The notes below the pieces were generated by a model. That model ran no database searches and was not told where the DNA came from. It was given only the letters and a program-made list of their open reading frames with translations. Positions 1 to 7,764 of a stretch of 64,000 nucleotides of DNA are shown piece after piece. A program made the position numbers and the translations under genes. Source of the DNA: Roseomonas haemaphysalidis (GTDB taxonomy: Bacteria > Pseudomonadota > Alphaproteobacteria > Acetobacterales > Acetobacteraceae); contig NZ_CP061181.1 in assembly GCF_017355405.1 (NCBI RefSeq), positions 1 through 64,000 on the forward strand. The letters are read 5' to 3'. Numbering within the stretch: the first letter of the stretch is position 1; every line of letters begins with the position of its first letter.

Positions 1-314
1 CGGATGGCGACCGGCAGATGGTGGCCATCCTGCAGGCTGTATCCCTGGACGGTCTGCCCGCCGTGGAGGCCGCCTGCGCCGAGGCGCTCGCGGCAGGCCT
101 GTGCAGCAGCGATGTGGTGTTGAACGCCCTGTCGCGCCAGCGTCCCGCAACCACCCCGCCGGACATCGCCACCCCCGACGCATTGCGGCTGCGGCATGAG
201 CCGATCGCCGACTGCGCCCGTTACGACACCCTCAGGAGCCAAAGTCATGGAACGACATCAGGTGCTGGAGCTGATGAGCGAGCTCAAGCTGGTGGGCATG
301 AAAGCCGCCTATGA
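1..314 (+). CDS. istA: IS21 transposase IstA, C-terminal end (partial)
   Basis: This is the last ~100 codons of an IstA transposase, entering from the left edge. The tail has the family's typical '[16 protein letters not shown]' stretch. The DDE catalytic core is outside the window. The frame runs past the istB start and overlaps istB by about 68 bases, consistent with the coupled istAB arrangement of IS21 elements. It may belong to the same subfamily as the istA that begins at 63023, but the two visible segments do not overlap, so identity cannot be tested here. Confidence 0.8.
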   Translation, partial: DGDRQMVAILQAVSLDGLPAVEAACAEALAAGLCSSDVVLNALSRQRPATTPPDIATPDALRLRHEPIADCARYDTLRSQSHGTTSGAGADERAQAGGHESRL

Positions 315-975
315 CGAGCTGCTCAGCACCGCGCTCAAGCGGCAGTATCCGGCGCAGCAGCTGGTCGGCACTCTGCTGGAAGCCGAGATTACCGAGAAGC
401 AGGCGCGCTCGATCCGCTATCAGGTCGGCGTGGCCAAGCTGCCGCTGATCAAGGAGATCGCCGAGTTCGACTTCGCGGACACCCCGATCAACGAGGGGCT
501 GGTGCGGGAGATGGCCACCGGTGCGTTCCTCGATGATCAGCGCAACGCGGTGCTGGTCGGCGGCACCGGCACGGGCAAGACGCATCTGGCCGTGGCCATC
601 GCGCTGAGCTGCATCCGCCTGGGGCGGCGGGCGCGGTTCTACACCGTGATCGACCTGGTGAACCGCCTGGAAGCCGAGGCGCGCGCAGGCAAGACCGGCC
701 GCCTGGCCGAGCAGCTGACCCGTCTCGACCTCGTGGTGCTGGACGAGCTCGGCTACCTGCCGTTCGCCCAGTCAGGCGGTCAACTGCTGTTTCATCTGAT
801 CAGCCGCCTGTACGAGCAGACCTCGATCCTGGTCACCACCAACCTGTTGTTCGCGGAATGGCCGACGGTGTTCAACGACGCCAAGATGACCACCGCGCTG
901 CTCGACCGCCTGACGCACCACTGCGACATCATCGAGACCGGCAACGCCAGCTGGCGGTTCAGAAACCGCAACTAG
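247..975 (+). CDS. istB: IS21 helper ATPase IstB
   Basis: This 242-residue protein is the AAA+ helper ATPase that works with IstA in IS21 transposition by selecting target DNA and stimulating the transposase. The Walker A motif GGTGTGKTH is near residue 108, followed by a Walker B-type '[12 protein letters not shown]' and a sensor-like 'ILVTTNL'. Length and layout match full-length IstB. The start at 247 is preceded by AGGAG with suitable spacing and lies inside the end of istA. The gene looks intact, so this copy could be active if its istA is whole. The element's right end follows within 75 bases of the stop. Confidence 0.93.
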   Translation: MERHQVLELMSELKLVGMKAAYDELLSTALKRQYPAQQLVGTLLEAEITEKQARSIRYQVGVAKLPLIKEIAEFDFADTPINEGLVREMATGAFLDDQRNAVLVGGTGTGKTHLAVAIALSCIRLGRRARFYTVIDLVNRLEAEARAGKTGRLAEQLTRLDLVVLDELGYLPFAQSGGQLLFHLISRLYEQTSILVTTNLLFAEWPTVFNDAKMTTALLDRLTHHCDIIETGNASWRFRNRN

Positions 976-1047
976 CCCATCACCGCGCCCGCAACCGGGG
1001 TCATTTTTGCGCGCCGATCCAGGGTCAATTTTGCACGCCGATTGACA

Positions 1048-1634
1048 CCCTGATGGACATGCTGCGCTGGCAGCTGACCAGCCGGGCGGACTTCGAGCGG
1101 CTGCAGGCGGCCAATGCGGACACCCTGACCGACCTGGAACGGGCCGCCCGCTTCCTCTACCTCCAGCGCACCTGCTTCGGCGGCAAGATCACCGGCCGCA
1201 ATTTCGGTGTGTCGCCCGGCGTGCCGGCGCGCTTCGACGTGACCAAGCTGGGCGCCGTGCTGGAGGAGATCCACGAGCGGTTGTCCGCGGTCGTTATCGA
1301 GCGGCTACCTTATGCCGAGGTGATCACCCGCTATGACCGTCCGGACACGCTGTTCTACCTCGATCCGCCCTACTGGGGCTGCGAGCGGGACTACGGACCA
1401 GGGGTGTTCGATCCGGCCGACTTCGCGCGGCTGGCGGACCAGCTCGCCGGCATCCAGGGCAAGTTCGTCATGAGCCTGAATGATGAACCGGGCGTGCGGG
1501 AGGTCTTCGGGCGATTCCATATTGAAGGAATCGAGACGACCTACACGATTTCCGGCACCGGCCAGGACGCGGCCGAGGTGCTGATCAGCAACGTGGAGCC
1601 GGTCGCCTTCGGCCTGTTCGGCGTCGAAGGCTAG
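1048..1634 (+). pseudogene. D12-class DNA adenine methylase, 5' truncated by IS21
   Basis: About 195 codons of a Dam-type N6-adenine methyltransferase remain. The catalytic motif is in 'FYLDPPYWG', followed by 'FVMSLND' and an 'AEVLISN' C-terminal end, as in phage and plasmid D12 methylases. The N-terminal SAM-binding motif I is missing: the reading frame enters directly from the IS21 right end at 1047. The simplest reading is that the IS insertion removed or separated the 5' part. The remnant keeps the DPPY motif but should not be functional without the AdoMet pocket. It lies just upstream of, and convergent with, a toxin-antitoxin pair. Confidence 0.8.
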
Positions 1635-2038
1635 TCGTCCGTGGCGGCCGGCGGCAGCAGGTCGCCGGCATCCACCTGCAGCGCCTTGGCCAGCGCCACG
1701 ATGGCGGCGGCGCTGCCTGGCTTCTTGCCGTTCTCGATCTCCGACAGATACACCGGGCTGACACCCGCTGCCGCGGCCAGGGCGCGGCCGGTCAGCCCGC
1801 GCTTCTCGCGCCACACCCGCACCGGGCTTTCGCCTTCGTCCAGGATGCGCACCGCCTCCTGCAGGGTCAGGCTATCCGCCTTGACCGCCGCCATGCCGTC
1901 ACGCGCCACGCGCGCCTCGAAGGCGGCGAAGCTGGCGCGGTCGGCCACGTCCTCGGCCGCCGCCACCAGGGCTTCGAAGTCCGCGCGCCGCAGCGTCACG
2001 GTGTCGGCCGTCTCGGCCAGGGGTCCAATGTGGGCCAT
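1631..2038 (-). CDS. Xre-family antitoxin (HigA/RelB-like role)
   Basis: This 135-residue protein has an Xre-type helix-turn-helix in its C-terminal half ('LTGRALAAAAGVSPVYLSEIENGKK', about residues 82-107) and a helical N-terminal part. It is the second gene of a pair: its ATG overlaps the toxin stop codon in an ATGA junction at 2038. The toxin-first order is that of higBA-type modules. It should neutralise the upstream toxin and, with it, repress the operon at the palindromes at 2302-2355. Its 3' end overlaps the end of the truncated methylase by four bases on the opposite strand. Confidence 0.85.
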   Translation of the reverse strand: MAHIGPLAETADTVTLRRADFEALVAAAEDVADRASFAAFEARVARDGMAAVKADSLTLQEAVRILDEGESPVRVWREKRGLTGRALAAAAGVSPVYLSEIENGKKPGSAAAIVALAKALQVDAGDLLPPAATDD

Positions 2039-2298
2039 CAGTCGTAAACCTCTCTGCGATGGCGGATGCGGATGACTACCACATCGTCGCCGTCGATGGT
2101 GAAGATGGCGCGCCAGTCGCCCTGGCGCACCCGCAGGCGGCCGGCCGGCTCGCCCTTCATGGCAATGACGTTGCCGTGGCTGCCGGTCGGGGCGGCGGCG
2201 ATGGCTTCCAGGCGGGCGGTCAGCTGAGCGCGCTCCCGCTTCGGCACGTTGCCGAGGTCTTTCAGAGCGGGGCGGGTCAGGATCAACGTCATAGCCAT
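2038..2298 (-). CDS. RelE/ParE-superfamily toxin
   Basis: This 86-residue protein has the RelE/ParE fold signature: N-terminal 'MTLILTRPALKDLGNVPKRE', a central 'GRLRVRQGDWRAIFTI', and a C-terminal 'VIRIRHRREVYD'. Members of this fold cleave mRNA on the ribosome or poison gyrase; the sequence resembles the RelE ribonuclease branch more than ParE, which is an inference. The gene is intact, starts at 2298 (a second ATG lies six bases further in) and overlaps the antitoxin by one base. No clear ribosome-binding site precedes it. Instead the start lies four bases from a palindrome, suggesting tight control or a leaderless message. Confidence 0.87.
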   Translation of the reverse strand: MAMTLILTRPALKDLGNVPKRERAQLTARLEAIAAAPTGSHGNVIAMKGEPAGRLRVRQGDWRAIFTIDGDDVVVIRIRHRREVYD

Positions 2299-2301
2299 TA
2301 A

Positions 2302-2355
2302 TTAGCTGATAGCTAACATGCAGACAAGAGGATAATTAGCTGTCAGCGAATTATC
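2302..2355. promoter_or_regulatory. Paired palindromic operators of the toxin-antitoxin operon
   Basis: Two inverted repeats sit directly upstream of the toxin start. TTAGCTGATAGCTAA at 2302-2316 has perfect six-base arms. A longer one at 2331-2355 has GATAATT and AATTATC arms around an inner GCTG-T-CAGC. Both share the TTAGCTG core. Paired palindromes of this sort usually bind the antitoxin for autoregulation. The second overlaps the 3' end of the neighbouring zinc-ribbon gene. Confidence 0.65.
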
Positions 2356-2596
2356 TGCGTTGCCGCTCCGGCTCGGTGAGCTGGGTGCTGGACGCCTTGC
2401 CGCCGCAGCGGCTGCACCGCATGCGCGCCACCAGTTCCCAGATCGGCCGGCGGCTGTCCATGCAGCCGTCCGCGGCCCAGCGCCAGACCGGTCGGCTGGC
2501 GCCGTGGCCGCAGGTGCAGCGAACATGCAGCATCCAGTCCTGGCGGTACCAGATGCGATCACCCGGGCAGGGTTGGCCCATGCGTGCGGCGGCCAT
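2351..2596 (-). CDS. Small zinc-ribbon-like protein
   Basis: This 81-residue protein of unknown function has two Cys pairs, 'CTCGH' near residue 27 and 'CSRCGG' near residue 61, which could bind one zinc ion. No catalytic domain is visible. It lies 18 bases after the helix-turn-helix gene at 2615-2866 and is probably the last gene of the SOS-box operon that starts at 3509. The start could also be the internal ATG at 2581. I do not recognise a specific family. Confidence 0.55.
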   Translation of the reverse strand: MAAARMGQPCPGDRIWYRQDWMLHVRCTCGHGASRPVWRWAADGCMDSRRPIWELVARMRCSRCGGKASSTQLTEPERQRR

Positions 2597-2614
2597 GGCG
2601 GCGGCCTCCCTGAC

Positions 2615-2866
2615 CTACTCCGCTTCAGCCGACGCGGGCTTTCGGCCCGACGCCTTGCGCGGCACGGCCGGCGGCGGGCACTGGGCGTAGGCTGCTTCAA
2701 TCCGGCCCGCGAGGTCACGAATCCACACCGCGACAACCTCGGGCACGGCTTCCACCCCCGCCGACCATTTCCGCACCTTCAGCTGTGGCACGCCCAAGTC
2801 TTCGGCCAAGCGCCATTGCGGCCAGCGGAGCTGGTCCACGCAGGCGCGGAACTGCTGCGGCGTCAT
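2615..2866 (-). CDS. Small helix-turn-helix protein
   Basis: This 83-residue protein reads like a short DNA-binding protein. 'RWPQWRLAEDLGVPQLKVRKWSAG' (about residues 14-37) has the spacing of a helix-turn-helix with a Cro/MerR-like second helix. The C-terminal third is basic and proline-rich. Its ATG overlaps the stop of the upstream gene by four bases, so the two are translated together. It belongs to the operon under the SOS box at 3550. Its target is unknown. The second, umuDC-linked copy of the operon (55 kb) lacks this gene. Confidence 0.6.
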   Translation of the reverse strand: MTPQQFRACVDQLRWPQWRLAEDLGVPQLKVRKWSAGVEAVPEVVAVWIRDLAGRIEAAYAQCPPPAVPRKASGRKPASAEAE

Positions 2867-3153
2867 GGCCGCTGAATGGATCGGTCGAAGGCGTGGCCAT
2901 GCTCTGCGGCCACCAGCTTGGCCTCGAACAGCAGGCTGTCGAGGTCGGCCGGGTTGGCGATGGTCTCGATTGGGTGGGAGCTACAGGACACCACCGGGTC
3001 GCCCTGCAAGGTCATCACCTCGAAGTCCAGCTCCTGTGATTCGGTGATGTTGACCCAGCAGCGGCGCGGCAGGAAAGCCGCCTCGATCTTGCGGCAGATC
3101 GCCTGCACTTGCGCGTCGTCCAGCAGCGGGCCGCGCACCAGGTCGGGGATCAT
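2863..3153 (-). CDS. SOS-operon hypothetical protein B, copy 1
   Basis: This 96-residue protein of unknown function has the core 'EAAFLPRRCWVNITES' followed by 'LDFEVMTLQGDPVV'. The protein at 54763-55014 shares the same core (AAFLPHRCW..., LDFEVMTLMGDPVV), so the two are clear paralogues. In both places it is gene two, overlapping by four bases a 119-residue gene that follows an SOS box. At 55 kb the next genes are umuD-like and umuC. A role in SOS mutagenesis or DNA repair is inferred from position only. No known fold is recognised. Confidence 0.7.
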   Translation of the reverse strand: MIPDLVRGPLLDDAQVQAICRKIEAAFLPRRCWVNITESQELDFEVMTLQGDPVVSCSSHPIETIANPADLDSLLFEAKLVAAEHGHAFDRSIQRP

Positions 3154-3509
3154 AGCCGCTGCACTGCCAGGCCGAAGGCGTCGCGCGCCGCCACCAGGGC
3201 GCTGACGCTGCGCCGATGTGCGCGGGTGCTGGCGGCGTCGTCCGCCTCGATCTCGCTGCCGGCGTCCTCGGCCGCTTCCACGCCCTCGGCCAGCTGGCCA
3301 TGCACCTCGTCCAGCAGCTCGCGCAGGTCATCGGCTTCCATGGTGGTGGCCCAGCCGTTGAGCACGTCGGCGGCCTCGCGTGTCAGGCGGTTGGCGTCGA
3401 AGCCCCGGGCGATCAGGGCTGAGATGCGCTGCAGGGCCGCCTTGGCGGGGTCGGCGGGCGCGCGGGGGCTGGGTGGCGGGGTGGTCGGGCGGCGGGCGAG
3501 CTTTGCCAT
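3150..3509 (-). CDS. SOS-operon hypothetical protein A, copy 1
   Basis: This is a 119-residue helical protein with a basic, proline-rich N-terminus (about 30 residues) and then an acidic helical body containing 'RISALIARGFDANRLTREAA' and 'DDLRELLDEVHGQLAEGVEA'. The protein at 55011-55370 has the same length and is near-identical through the body. Both are first genes of operons preceded by a GAAC-N7-GAAC LexA box, about 40 bases upstream of the start here. Function is unknown. Being duplicated, SOS-controlled and linked to umuC suggests an accessory protein for mutagenic repair. Confidence 0.72.
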   Translation of the reverse strand: MAKLARRPTTPPPSPRAPADPAKAALQRISALIARGFDANRLTREAADVLNGWATTMEADDLRELLDEVHGQLAEGVEAAEDAGSEIEADDAASTRAHRRSVSALVAARDAFGLAVQRL

Positions 3510-3549
3510 GGCCGGAAGACTCCATGTGGGACATCCATCCTATTGCTTG

Positions 3550-3603
3550 GAACAAAAAAAGAACAACACGAAAAATTTCGGGCTTTTTGTTCTTGTTTTG
3601 TTC
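3550..3603. promoter_or_regulatory. Two opposed alphaproteobacterial SOS (LexA) boxes
   Basis: GAAC-N7-GAAC lies at 3550-3564 and GTTC-N7-GTTC at 3589-3603. These are the two orientations of the alphaproteobacterial LexA box. Together they form an inverted repeat with 17-base arms (GGAACAAAAAAAGAACA against its complement with one mismatch). The left box faces the leftward operon starting at 3509; the right box faces the rightward gene starting at 3740. The region between is AT-rich and suits two divergent promoters. Confidence 0.8.
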
Positions 3604-3739
3604 CATACAAATAGGTCATCTTTCCTTTCGCAGACGGTGGTGTTTAGCAAAATCGCGAATTCCCACGAGTGATCGGAGGGAGAATGCAAAGTTGAACAAA
3701 CCGCTCTGGTAATATTTGCCCATAAACGAGGACAAAGAA

Positions 3740-5050
3740 ATGTCTGGATCGAGCACCCCTCCTTATTCCGTTTGGAATGTATTGTGGGAAGCGAATGTCG
3801 GCGGCAACGATTACATGACAACCGGAAGCTACGCCGAATACCGGCAGTATCCCGGCTTGGGCCAGAATTTCTATGTTCCAGCAGGCGGTCAGTTTGCGGA
3901 TCTTCCGCCCCTCTTCCGCCTGAGCAGCGGCCCGGATCATATGGCGTCGGCGTTGCCCAACGAGGGGGGGTACACCAATGAAGGAGTATTGGGCTATCCA
4001 TTCACGAACCCCGGATCGCTGCCGGGTCTGAACGGCATTCGGCGGGTCTATAATGGTAGCGATCATGCGACCGTAGCGACCGGCACCGGGATCGCTGGAT
4101 ACAGCGATGACGGTCCGATCGGTAATCTCTACGGCTATATGCGCTATCGCACTGAAGTAGAGGCATTTCAGACCTGTAGCGGTGGTGCGATTACCGAGCA
4201 GTCCGATTTGATTGCGGGAGGCGCAGTCGCTCGATGGTGGTGGAACGGTATTAACTTCATCAACACCAGCGATTACGGCCGCTATATGCAGGCTGATATT
4301 TTCAGCCCAATTGGCGACGGTCGTTTTTTCAACCCTATTGAAGCTGGCAGCCTCATTTCCAACGATGTGGGGGGTGATCCGGTACTATTTCGCCATGGTT
4401 CGCCCTGCGTTCTGGCGAATGTCAGTGGAAATGTCCATCAGACCCGCGCCGTTCCGATCGATTATCTGCTGCCGCCGCCTTTTGGTCCGTTTCCTAAAAA
4501 CGATGTCGATCATCTCTACCTTTATCAGGGAATCCAGATTGGCAAGGATCTGACACTGGGCTGGAATGGTATGCCGCAAGTTGCTCAGTATAAGACGATT
4601 GTTGGCACGGTTACACCGTTCTTTGCTTCTGATGTTGAAGTGCCGACGGCGTATCTGAATGAGCAGTTTAAACGGTTCTACCAGTATGATCCGCTCTCCA
4701 GCAATCCGTTGAGCGAAATCAGCGTTGGCGTTGGCGAAGCGAATGAGGTCAGGTGGATTCCGCCGCAGGGATATGGGGGTGTCATCATCGGCAATGACGT
4801 CGGCAGCGCTGCAATGGGCGTGTATGCGGTCACTGACCGTGCGGGCACCGGCAGCAGGATTACCCGGCTCTCTCTAGCCAATTTCATTGATGATGATCCG
4901 GGCACTGTAAACTCGACAAAGTGGGGCGTCCGCGCTGAGAACTTTAACCTGAATGTGGGGACAAATGAGTTTCGAGCTTACATCGTAACTGGCACGACCG
5001 CAGATGTCGCAAATATCATGCAGCAGCTTTACGCGATGGGCGCGAACTAA
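3740..5050 (+). CDS. Unrecognised 436-residue protein, SOS-box upstream
   Basis: I do not recognise this protein. It is 436 residues, rich in Gly, Asn, Tyr, Pro and Phe with few Lys, which suggests a beta-rich, perhaps exported or particle-forming protein. No signal peptide or membrane helix is evident. The start at 3740 has GAGGA nine bases upstream. GC content is visibly lower than in neighbouring genes, suggesting a different origin. A rightward LexA box lies about 140 bases upstream, so SOS induction is likely but not shown. A hairpin at 5116-5140 may end transcription. Phage structural protein, bacteriocin-like protein and secreted enzyme all remain open. Confidence 0.75.
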   Translation: MSGSSTPPYSVWNVLWEANVGGNDYMTTGSYAEYRQYPGLGQNFYVPAGGQFADLPPLFRLSSGPDHMASALPNEGGYTNEGVLGYPFTNPGSLPGLNGIRRVYNGSDHATVATGTGIAGYSDDGPIGNLYGYMRYRTEVEAFQTCSGGAITEQSDLIAGGAVARWWWNGINFINTSDYGRYMQADIFSPIGDGRFFNPIEAGSLISNDVGGDPVLFRHGSPCVLANVSGNVHQTRAVPIDYLLPPPFGPFPKNDVDHLYLYQGIQIGKDLTLGWNGMPQVAQYKTIVGTVTPFFASDVEVPTAYLNEQFKRFYQYDPLSSNPLSEISVGVGEANEVRWIPPQGYGGVIIGNDVGSAAMGVYAVTDRAGTGSRITRLSLANFIDDDPGTVNSTKWGVRAENFNLNVGTNEFRAYIVTGTTADVANIMQQLYAMGAN

Positions 5051-5115
5051 ACATAATATCTTTTAGAACCTCGGCTGGCTTACTTCAAAGTCTATGAGGC
5101 GTTACAATCTGCGCG

Positions 5116-5140
5116 GAAGCGTGCCGTCTAGGCACGCTTC
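5116..5140 (+). terminator. Hairpin terminator
   Basis: GAAGCGTGCC and GGCACGCTTC form a perfect ten-base stem with a five-base loop, 66 bases after the stop at 5050. There is no long T-run, so it may act as a weak or Rho-assisted terminator. Confidence 0.55.
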
Positions 5141-5237
5141 TGTCGAATTAGAGCCAGCGCTGCGCTGACTCTTGTTGAACCAACTTTGATGGCTGGAGCA
5201 CGAGCTGACCCGGGGTCTTTGATCCCCGTGCTTAGCT

Positions 5238-5420
5238 CTACGATCTTCGGGCGAAGGCGATACCGCCCCCGAGAAGCAGAAGAACCGCCCAAAGGACCGG
5301 CTGTCCTGATGCCCATCAGGCGGCGGAGTGTTAGACCTGGCGGCTGGCGTTCCGCGCGCGCTGCGCAAAGCCCAGGCCGATATTGCCCACGCCGAACAAA
5401 GCAATGCTAAAGCGATGGGG
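5238..5420 (-). pseudogene. Decayed C-terminal sorting tails (PEP-CTERM-like)
   Basis: Two short stretches on the minus strand look like C-terminal membrane anchors ending in arginines. One reads 'SIALFGVGNIGLGFAQRAR' (ending near 5331), close to the 'SIALFGAGLAGLAMVRRR' tail of the intact PEP-CTERM protein at 52225. The other reads 'VLWAVLLLLGGGIAFARRS' (stop at 5238). Neither has a convincing body upstream in the same frame, so these are probably remnants of one or two exported proteins. Confidence 0.35.
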
Positions 5421-5515
5421 GCAGTGCCGTACGCGCTTCTGGTCTGCTGCGCTGGTGGTGGCCTGACAGCCGGCTGTGCTCTCGCCTTATAAACCCTGCT
5501 CCCTTTTGCCACGGG

Positions 5516-5878
5516 GCTTTGCCGTAGAGCCGGAAGACTTTGACGACACGACGCGGAGCCTTGCGGCTGGGACGTGGCTAGGCAATGCGCTGGGCGCAGC
5601 TTCCATCTGTGACGCCGTGCTGATGCCGATGCCGGGAGTTCTGATTTTCTCGATCAATGCTTCCCGTCTGGGCGGTGGTCTGGGGGTGAGCGACGCCGAG
5701 GCGCTCGCGCGTGGCCTTCGAGGAATTTGGGCTGGTGGTGGAGCTTGGCGGTGCCGTGGCCCTCGCGGCCGCCCTGTCAGGACACCTGTCCGTCACAAAT
5801 TGCGCTGTGGCTTTGGCCCTCACTGGCGCAGACGTCGATCCCGGCATGTGCCAGCGGGCAACTTCCTTCAGCTTCTGA
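5516..5878 (+). pseudogene. Threonine/serine dehydratase C-terminal fragment
   Basis: The translation matches the end of a PLP-dependent threonine dehydratase: 'VEPEDFDDTTRSLAAG', 'GAASICDAVL', then, after a frameshift near 5711, 'VAFEEFGLVVELGGAVALAA' and 'LALTGADVDPG' (family form: LSGGNVDP). The PLP-lysine domain is absent. A 5' truncation plus a frameshift make it a clear remnant. It has no link to its neighbours and shows that this stretch has collected chromosomal debris. Confidence 0.7.
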
Positions 5879-5932
5879 CGCCGAGGGAAGTCTTCTTCCC
5901 ACCCTGCTGAGCCTCTACCGGCACCATCGAAA

Positions 5933-6029
5933 GCCCGATAACTCATAGGGGCGGCTCGCGATCCAGTGGCGCGCGTGGTGATCTATGAGTTCGACATAGA
6001 TCGCAGGACATCCGCCAGGTCGCGGAAAC
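5933..6029. repeat. 97-bp dispersed repeat, copy 1
   Basis: This segment recurs at 57367-57464. The last 60 bases (5970-6029) differ from 57405-57464 at two positions only; the outer part is more diverged. It begins with the GCCCGATAAC form of a recurring motif. The conserved end covers the stop codon and last ~15 codons of the small gene at 5983. Confidence 0.75.
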
Positions 6030-6225
6030 AGCGTTTATGCATAGGAAACACCAGCGCATAGGCGTCGGAGATCAATGCTGGCTCCTCATCATCACCGTCA
6101 TATTTCTGCTTCCATCGGAGCCCGGCGACGAGAACCATCAATGCGGCCTGAAGCGATCCCTCCGCGCCTGCCGCATACGCTTCCACGAGGTCCGCTGCTA
6201 CGGCGTAGCTGATCGTTTTCGACAT
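5983..6225 (-). CDS. Small conserved hypothetical protein
   Basis: This 80-residue protein starts at 6225 behind a good AGGAAG ribosome-binding site. It contains 'AALMVLVAGLRWKQKY' and ends 'FRDLADVLRSMSNS'. A relative at 55903-56133 has the matching pattern 'ALSLLAMGLRWRSGF...LDLADRMRAF', so this is a small plasmid-borne family of about 80 residues. The last codons are also present as a detached copy at 57418-57464. No function is known; the size would suit an antitoxin-like or regulatory protein, which is a guess. Confidence 0.6.
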   Translation of the reverse strand: MSKTISYAVAADLVEAYAAGAEGSLQAALMVLVAGLRWKQKYDGDDEEPALISDAYALVFPMHKRCFRDLADVLRSMSNS

Positions 6226-6573
6226 GGCGCTCTTCCTAGATGGGCGCACCACGCCACGAAGCCTTTTAGCAGTTAAGATTGCGGCCAGCACCATCACGAT
6301 CTGGTACGGTGCCAGAACATTGCGGGTCACCGCCACAGCCCTACGCACGATAACCTGCATATATCGGGCCTGACCCGCGGAGGGCGTCCTGGTGCCATGG
6401 TCCGATGCCGCAGGCATGCCAAGGACCGATATGAACAGGTCTCCGCCACCTTCCTGACCGGGGCTCTTCTCAAGCAATGCCTTAGATTTTCTAGGGGCAC
6501 GGACAAGAATTCGTCCTTTGTGCCCTGTCAGCAGACAGCGCATACGCCGCCTCCCTGTAAAGGAGGACATCAC
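6226..6573. other. Intergenic region upstream of ampC
   Basis: No gene is supported here. The region holds GCACGATAAC at 6345-6354 and the ATATCGGGCCTGA repeat at 6361-6403. No divergent ampR-like regulator is present, so ampC expression is probably constitutive or controlled elsewhere. Confidence 0.6.
6361..6403. repeat. Dispersed repeat 'ATATCGGGCCTGA', copy 1
   Basis: This ~43-bp element has the shape ATATCGGGCCTGACCCG...GGGCGTCCTGGTGCCATGG. Related copies lie at 7845-7887 and 15401-15440, and a partial one at 57471-57495. All are intergenic. The 6361 copy is preceded by GCACGATAAC, the motif of a second dispersed family. Confidence 0.7.
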
Positions 6574-7764
6574 TTGAGCTTGGGTCAGGCAAAGGCAGCG
6601 AAGGCACGCGGAAAATTTTGTTTGTCGTTGTGCGCCCTCTTCACTCTGACGACAGCGCCTGTCTTCGCGCAGATCCCAGATCAGAAACGGGTCAACGCTG
6701 CGGCTCATGCGTTCATGGAGCACACCCACGCACCTGGATTGGCGGTCGGCATCGTCACGCCTGAGGGTGCAAGAGTATTCTCTTATGGCGTGGCCTCGAA
6801 GGAGACGGGTTCCCCTGTCGACGAGCGCACGCTGTTCGAGGTTGGCTCGATCAGCAAGACGTTCACCGTGGCACTGGCGGCCTACGCCGCACAGACCGGG
6901 GTGCTAGACTGGAATGCCGCACCCGGCCGTTACATCGCCGAACTCAAGGGCAGCGCCCTCGACCAAGTGTCGCTTCTCAACCTTGCGACCCATACCAGCG
7001 GAGGAATGCCGCTGCAGCTCCCTGAGGACGTAGCGACGAACGCTAGTCTGATGGCCTATTTCCGTCGGTGGGCGCCGCCCTCACCGCCAGGCAGCGTGCG
7101 CACCTACGCCAATCCCAGCATAGGCCTCCTCGGATTGGTAACAGCTCGCGCGATGGGCGGGCAGTTCGCAATGCTGATGCGAGAACACATCACGACGCCG
7201 CTCGGTTTGCAGCACACTTTCCACGACGTGCCACAGGCCGAGCAGTCGCACTACGCACAAGGCTACACACGCAACGGACAGCCGACCAGGGTCTCGCTAG
7301 CGCCTCTCGCCATGGAAGCCTACGGCGTTCGAACGACAGCGCGGGACCTGCTGCGCTTCGTGCAAGCGCATCTTGGGCAGATTGATCTGAGCCCTACGAT
7401 GCAGAGAGCGCTCGCAGCAACGCAGGTTGGTCAGTTCCAAGCTGGCCCAATGACCCAAGCGCTGATTTGGGAATGGTATCCGCTTCCGGTCTCGGAAAGA
7501 GACCTTGCCGTTGGCAACGGCGACGCGATGGTGCTCCAGCCCACCTCGGTTACCCGCCTCGACCCGCCGCAGACACCGCCGGCCAGCAGCCTCATCACCA
7601 AAACCGGGGCCACAAACGGATTTGGAGCCTACGTTGCTTTCATACCCAGCCGAAAGATCGGGCTTGTTCTGATGGCGAACCGCAACCATCCGACAGCCAT
7701 AAGGCTCACTCTTGCCAAGCAGATCTTCGCGGCGCTGGATGTGGAGGGAGTGCCAGCCGAGTAG
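6574..7764 (+). CDS. ampC: Class C (AmpC-type) beta-lactamase
   Basis: This 396-residue exported serine beta-lactamase hydrolyses beta-lactams in the periplasm. A basic N-terminus and hydrophobic core ending 'APVFAQ' give a signal peptide of about 33 residues. The three active-site motifs are visible: SISK (S-x-x-K) in 'EVGSISKTFT', YAN in 'YANPSIG', and KTG in 'ITKTGATNGFG'. Length matches class C enzymes. The start is a TTG at 6574 with a perfect AGGAGG seven bases upstream, which fixes it. No ampR lies next to it. Substrate range cannot be read from sequence alone. Confidence 0.92.
   Translation: MSLGQAKAAKARGKFCLSLCALFTLTTAPVFAQIPDQKRVNAAAHAFMEHTHAPGLAVGIVTPEGARVFSYGVASKETGSPVDERTLFEVGSISKTFTVALAAYAAQTGVLDWNAAPGRYIAELKGSALDQVSLLNLATHTSGGMPLQLPEDVATNASLMAYFRRWAPPSPPGSVRTYANPSIGLLGLVTARAMGGQFAMLMREHITTPLGLQHTFHDVPQAEQSHYAQGYTRNGQPTRVSLAPLAMEAYGVRTTARDLLRFVQAHLGQIDLSPTMQRALAATQVGQFQAGPMTQALIWEWYPLPVSERDLAVGNGDAMVLQPTSVTRLDPPQTPPASSLITKTGATNGFGAYVAFIPSRKIGLVLMANRNHPTAIRLTLAKQIFAALDVEGVPAE

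Larger units (their letters stand above)
1..1047 (+). mobile_element. IS21-family insertion sequence, right-hand part
   Basis: This stretch carries the end of istA, all of istB and a right terminal end. The outer end at 1045-1047 is ACA, preceded by a TTGCACGCCGATTG motif; read on the minus strand it begins TGTCAATCGGCGTGCAAAAT, the usual IS21 type of end with repeated internal copies. A related motif lies just inside at about 1004-1030. The left part of the element is outside the window. The element adjoins the 5'-truncated methylase gene at 1048, so insertion there probably destroyed that gene. Confidence 0.85.

Noticed and set aside
5102..5512. A 136-residue minus-strand reading frame
   Set aside because: It crosses the hairpin at 5116 and mixes two tail remnants read in other frames; no ribosome-binding site or coherent domain.
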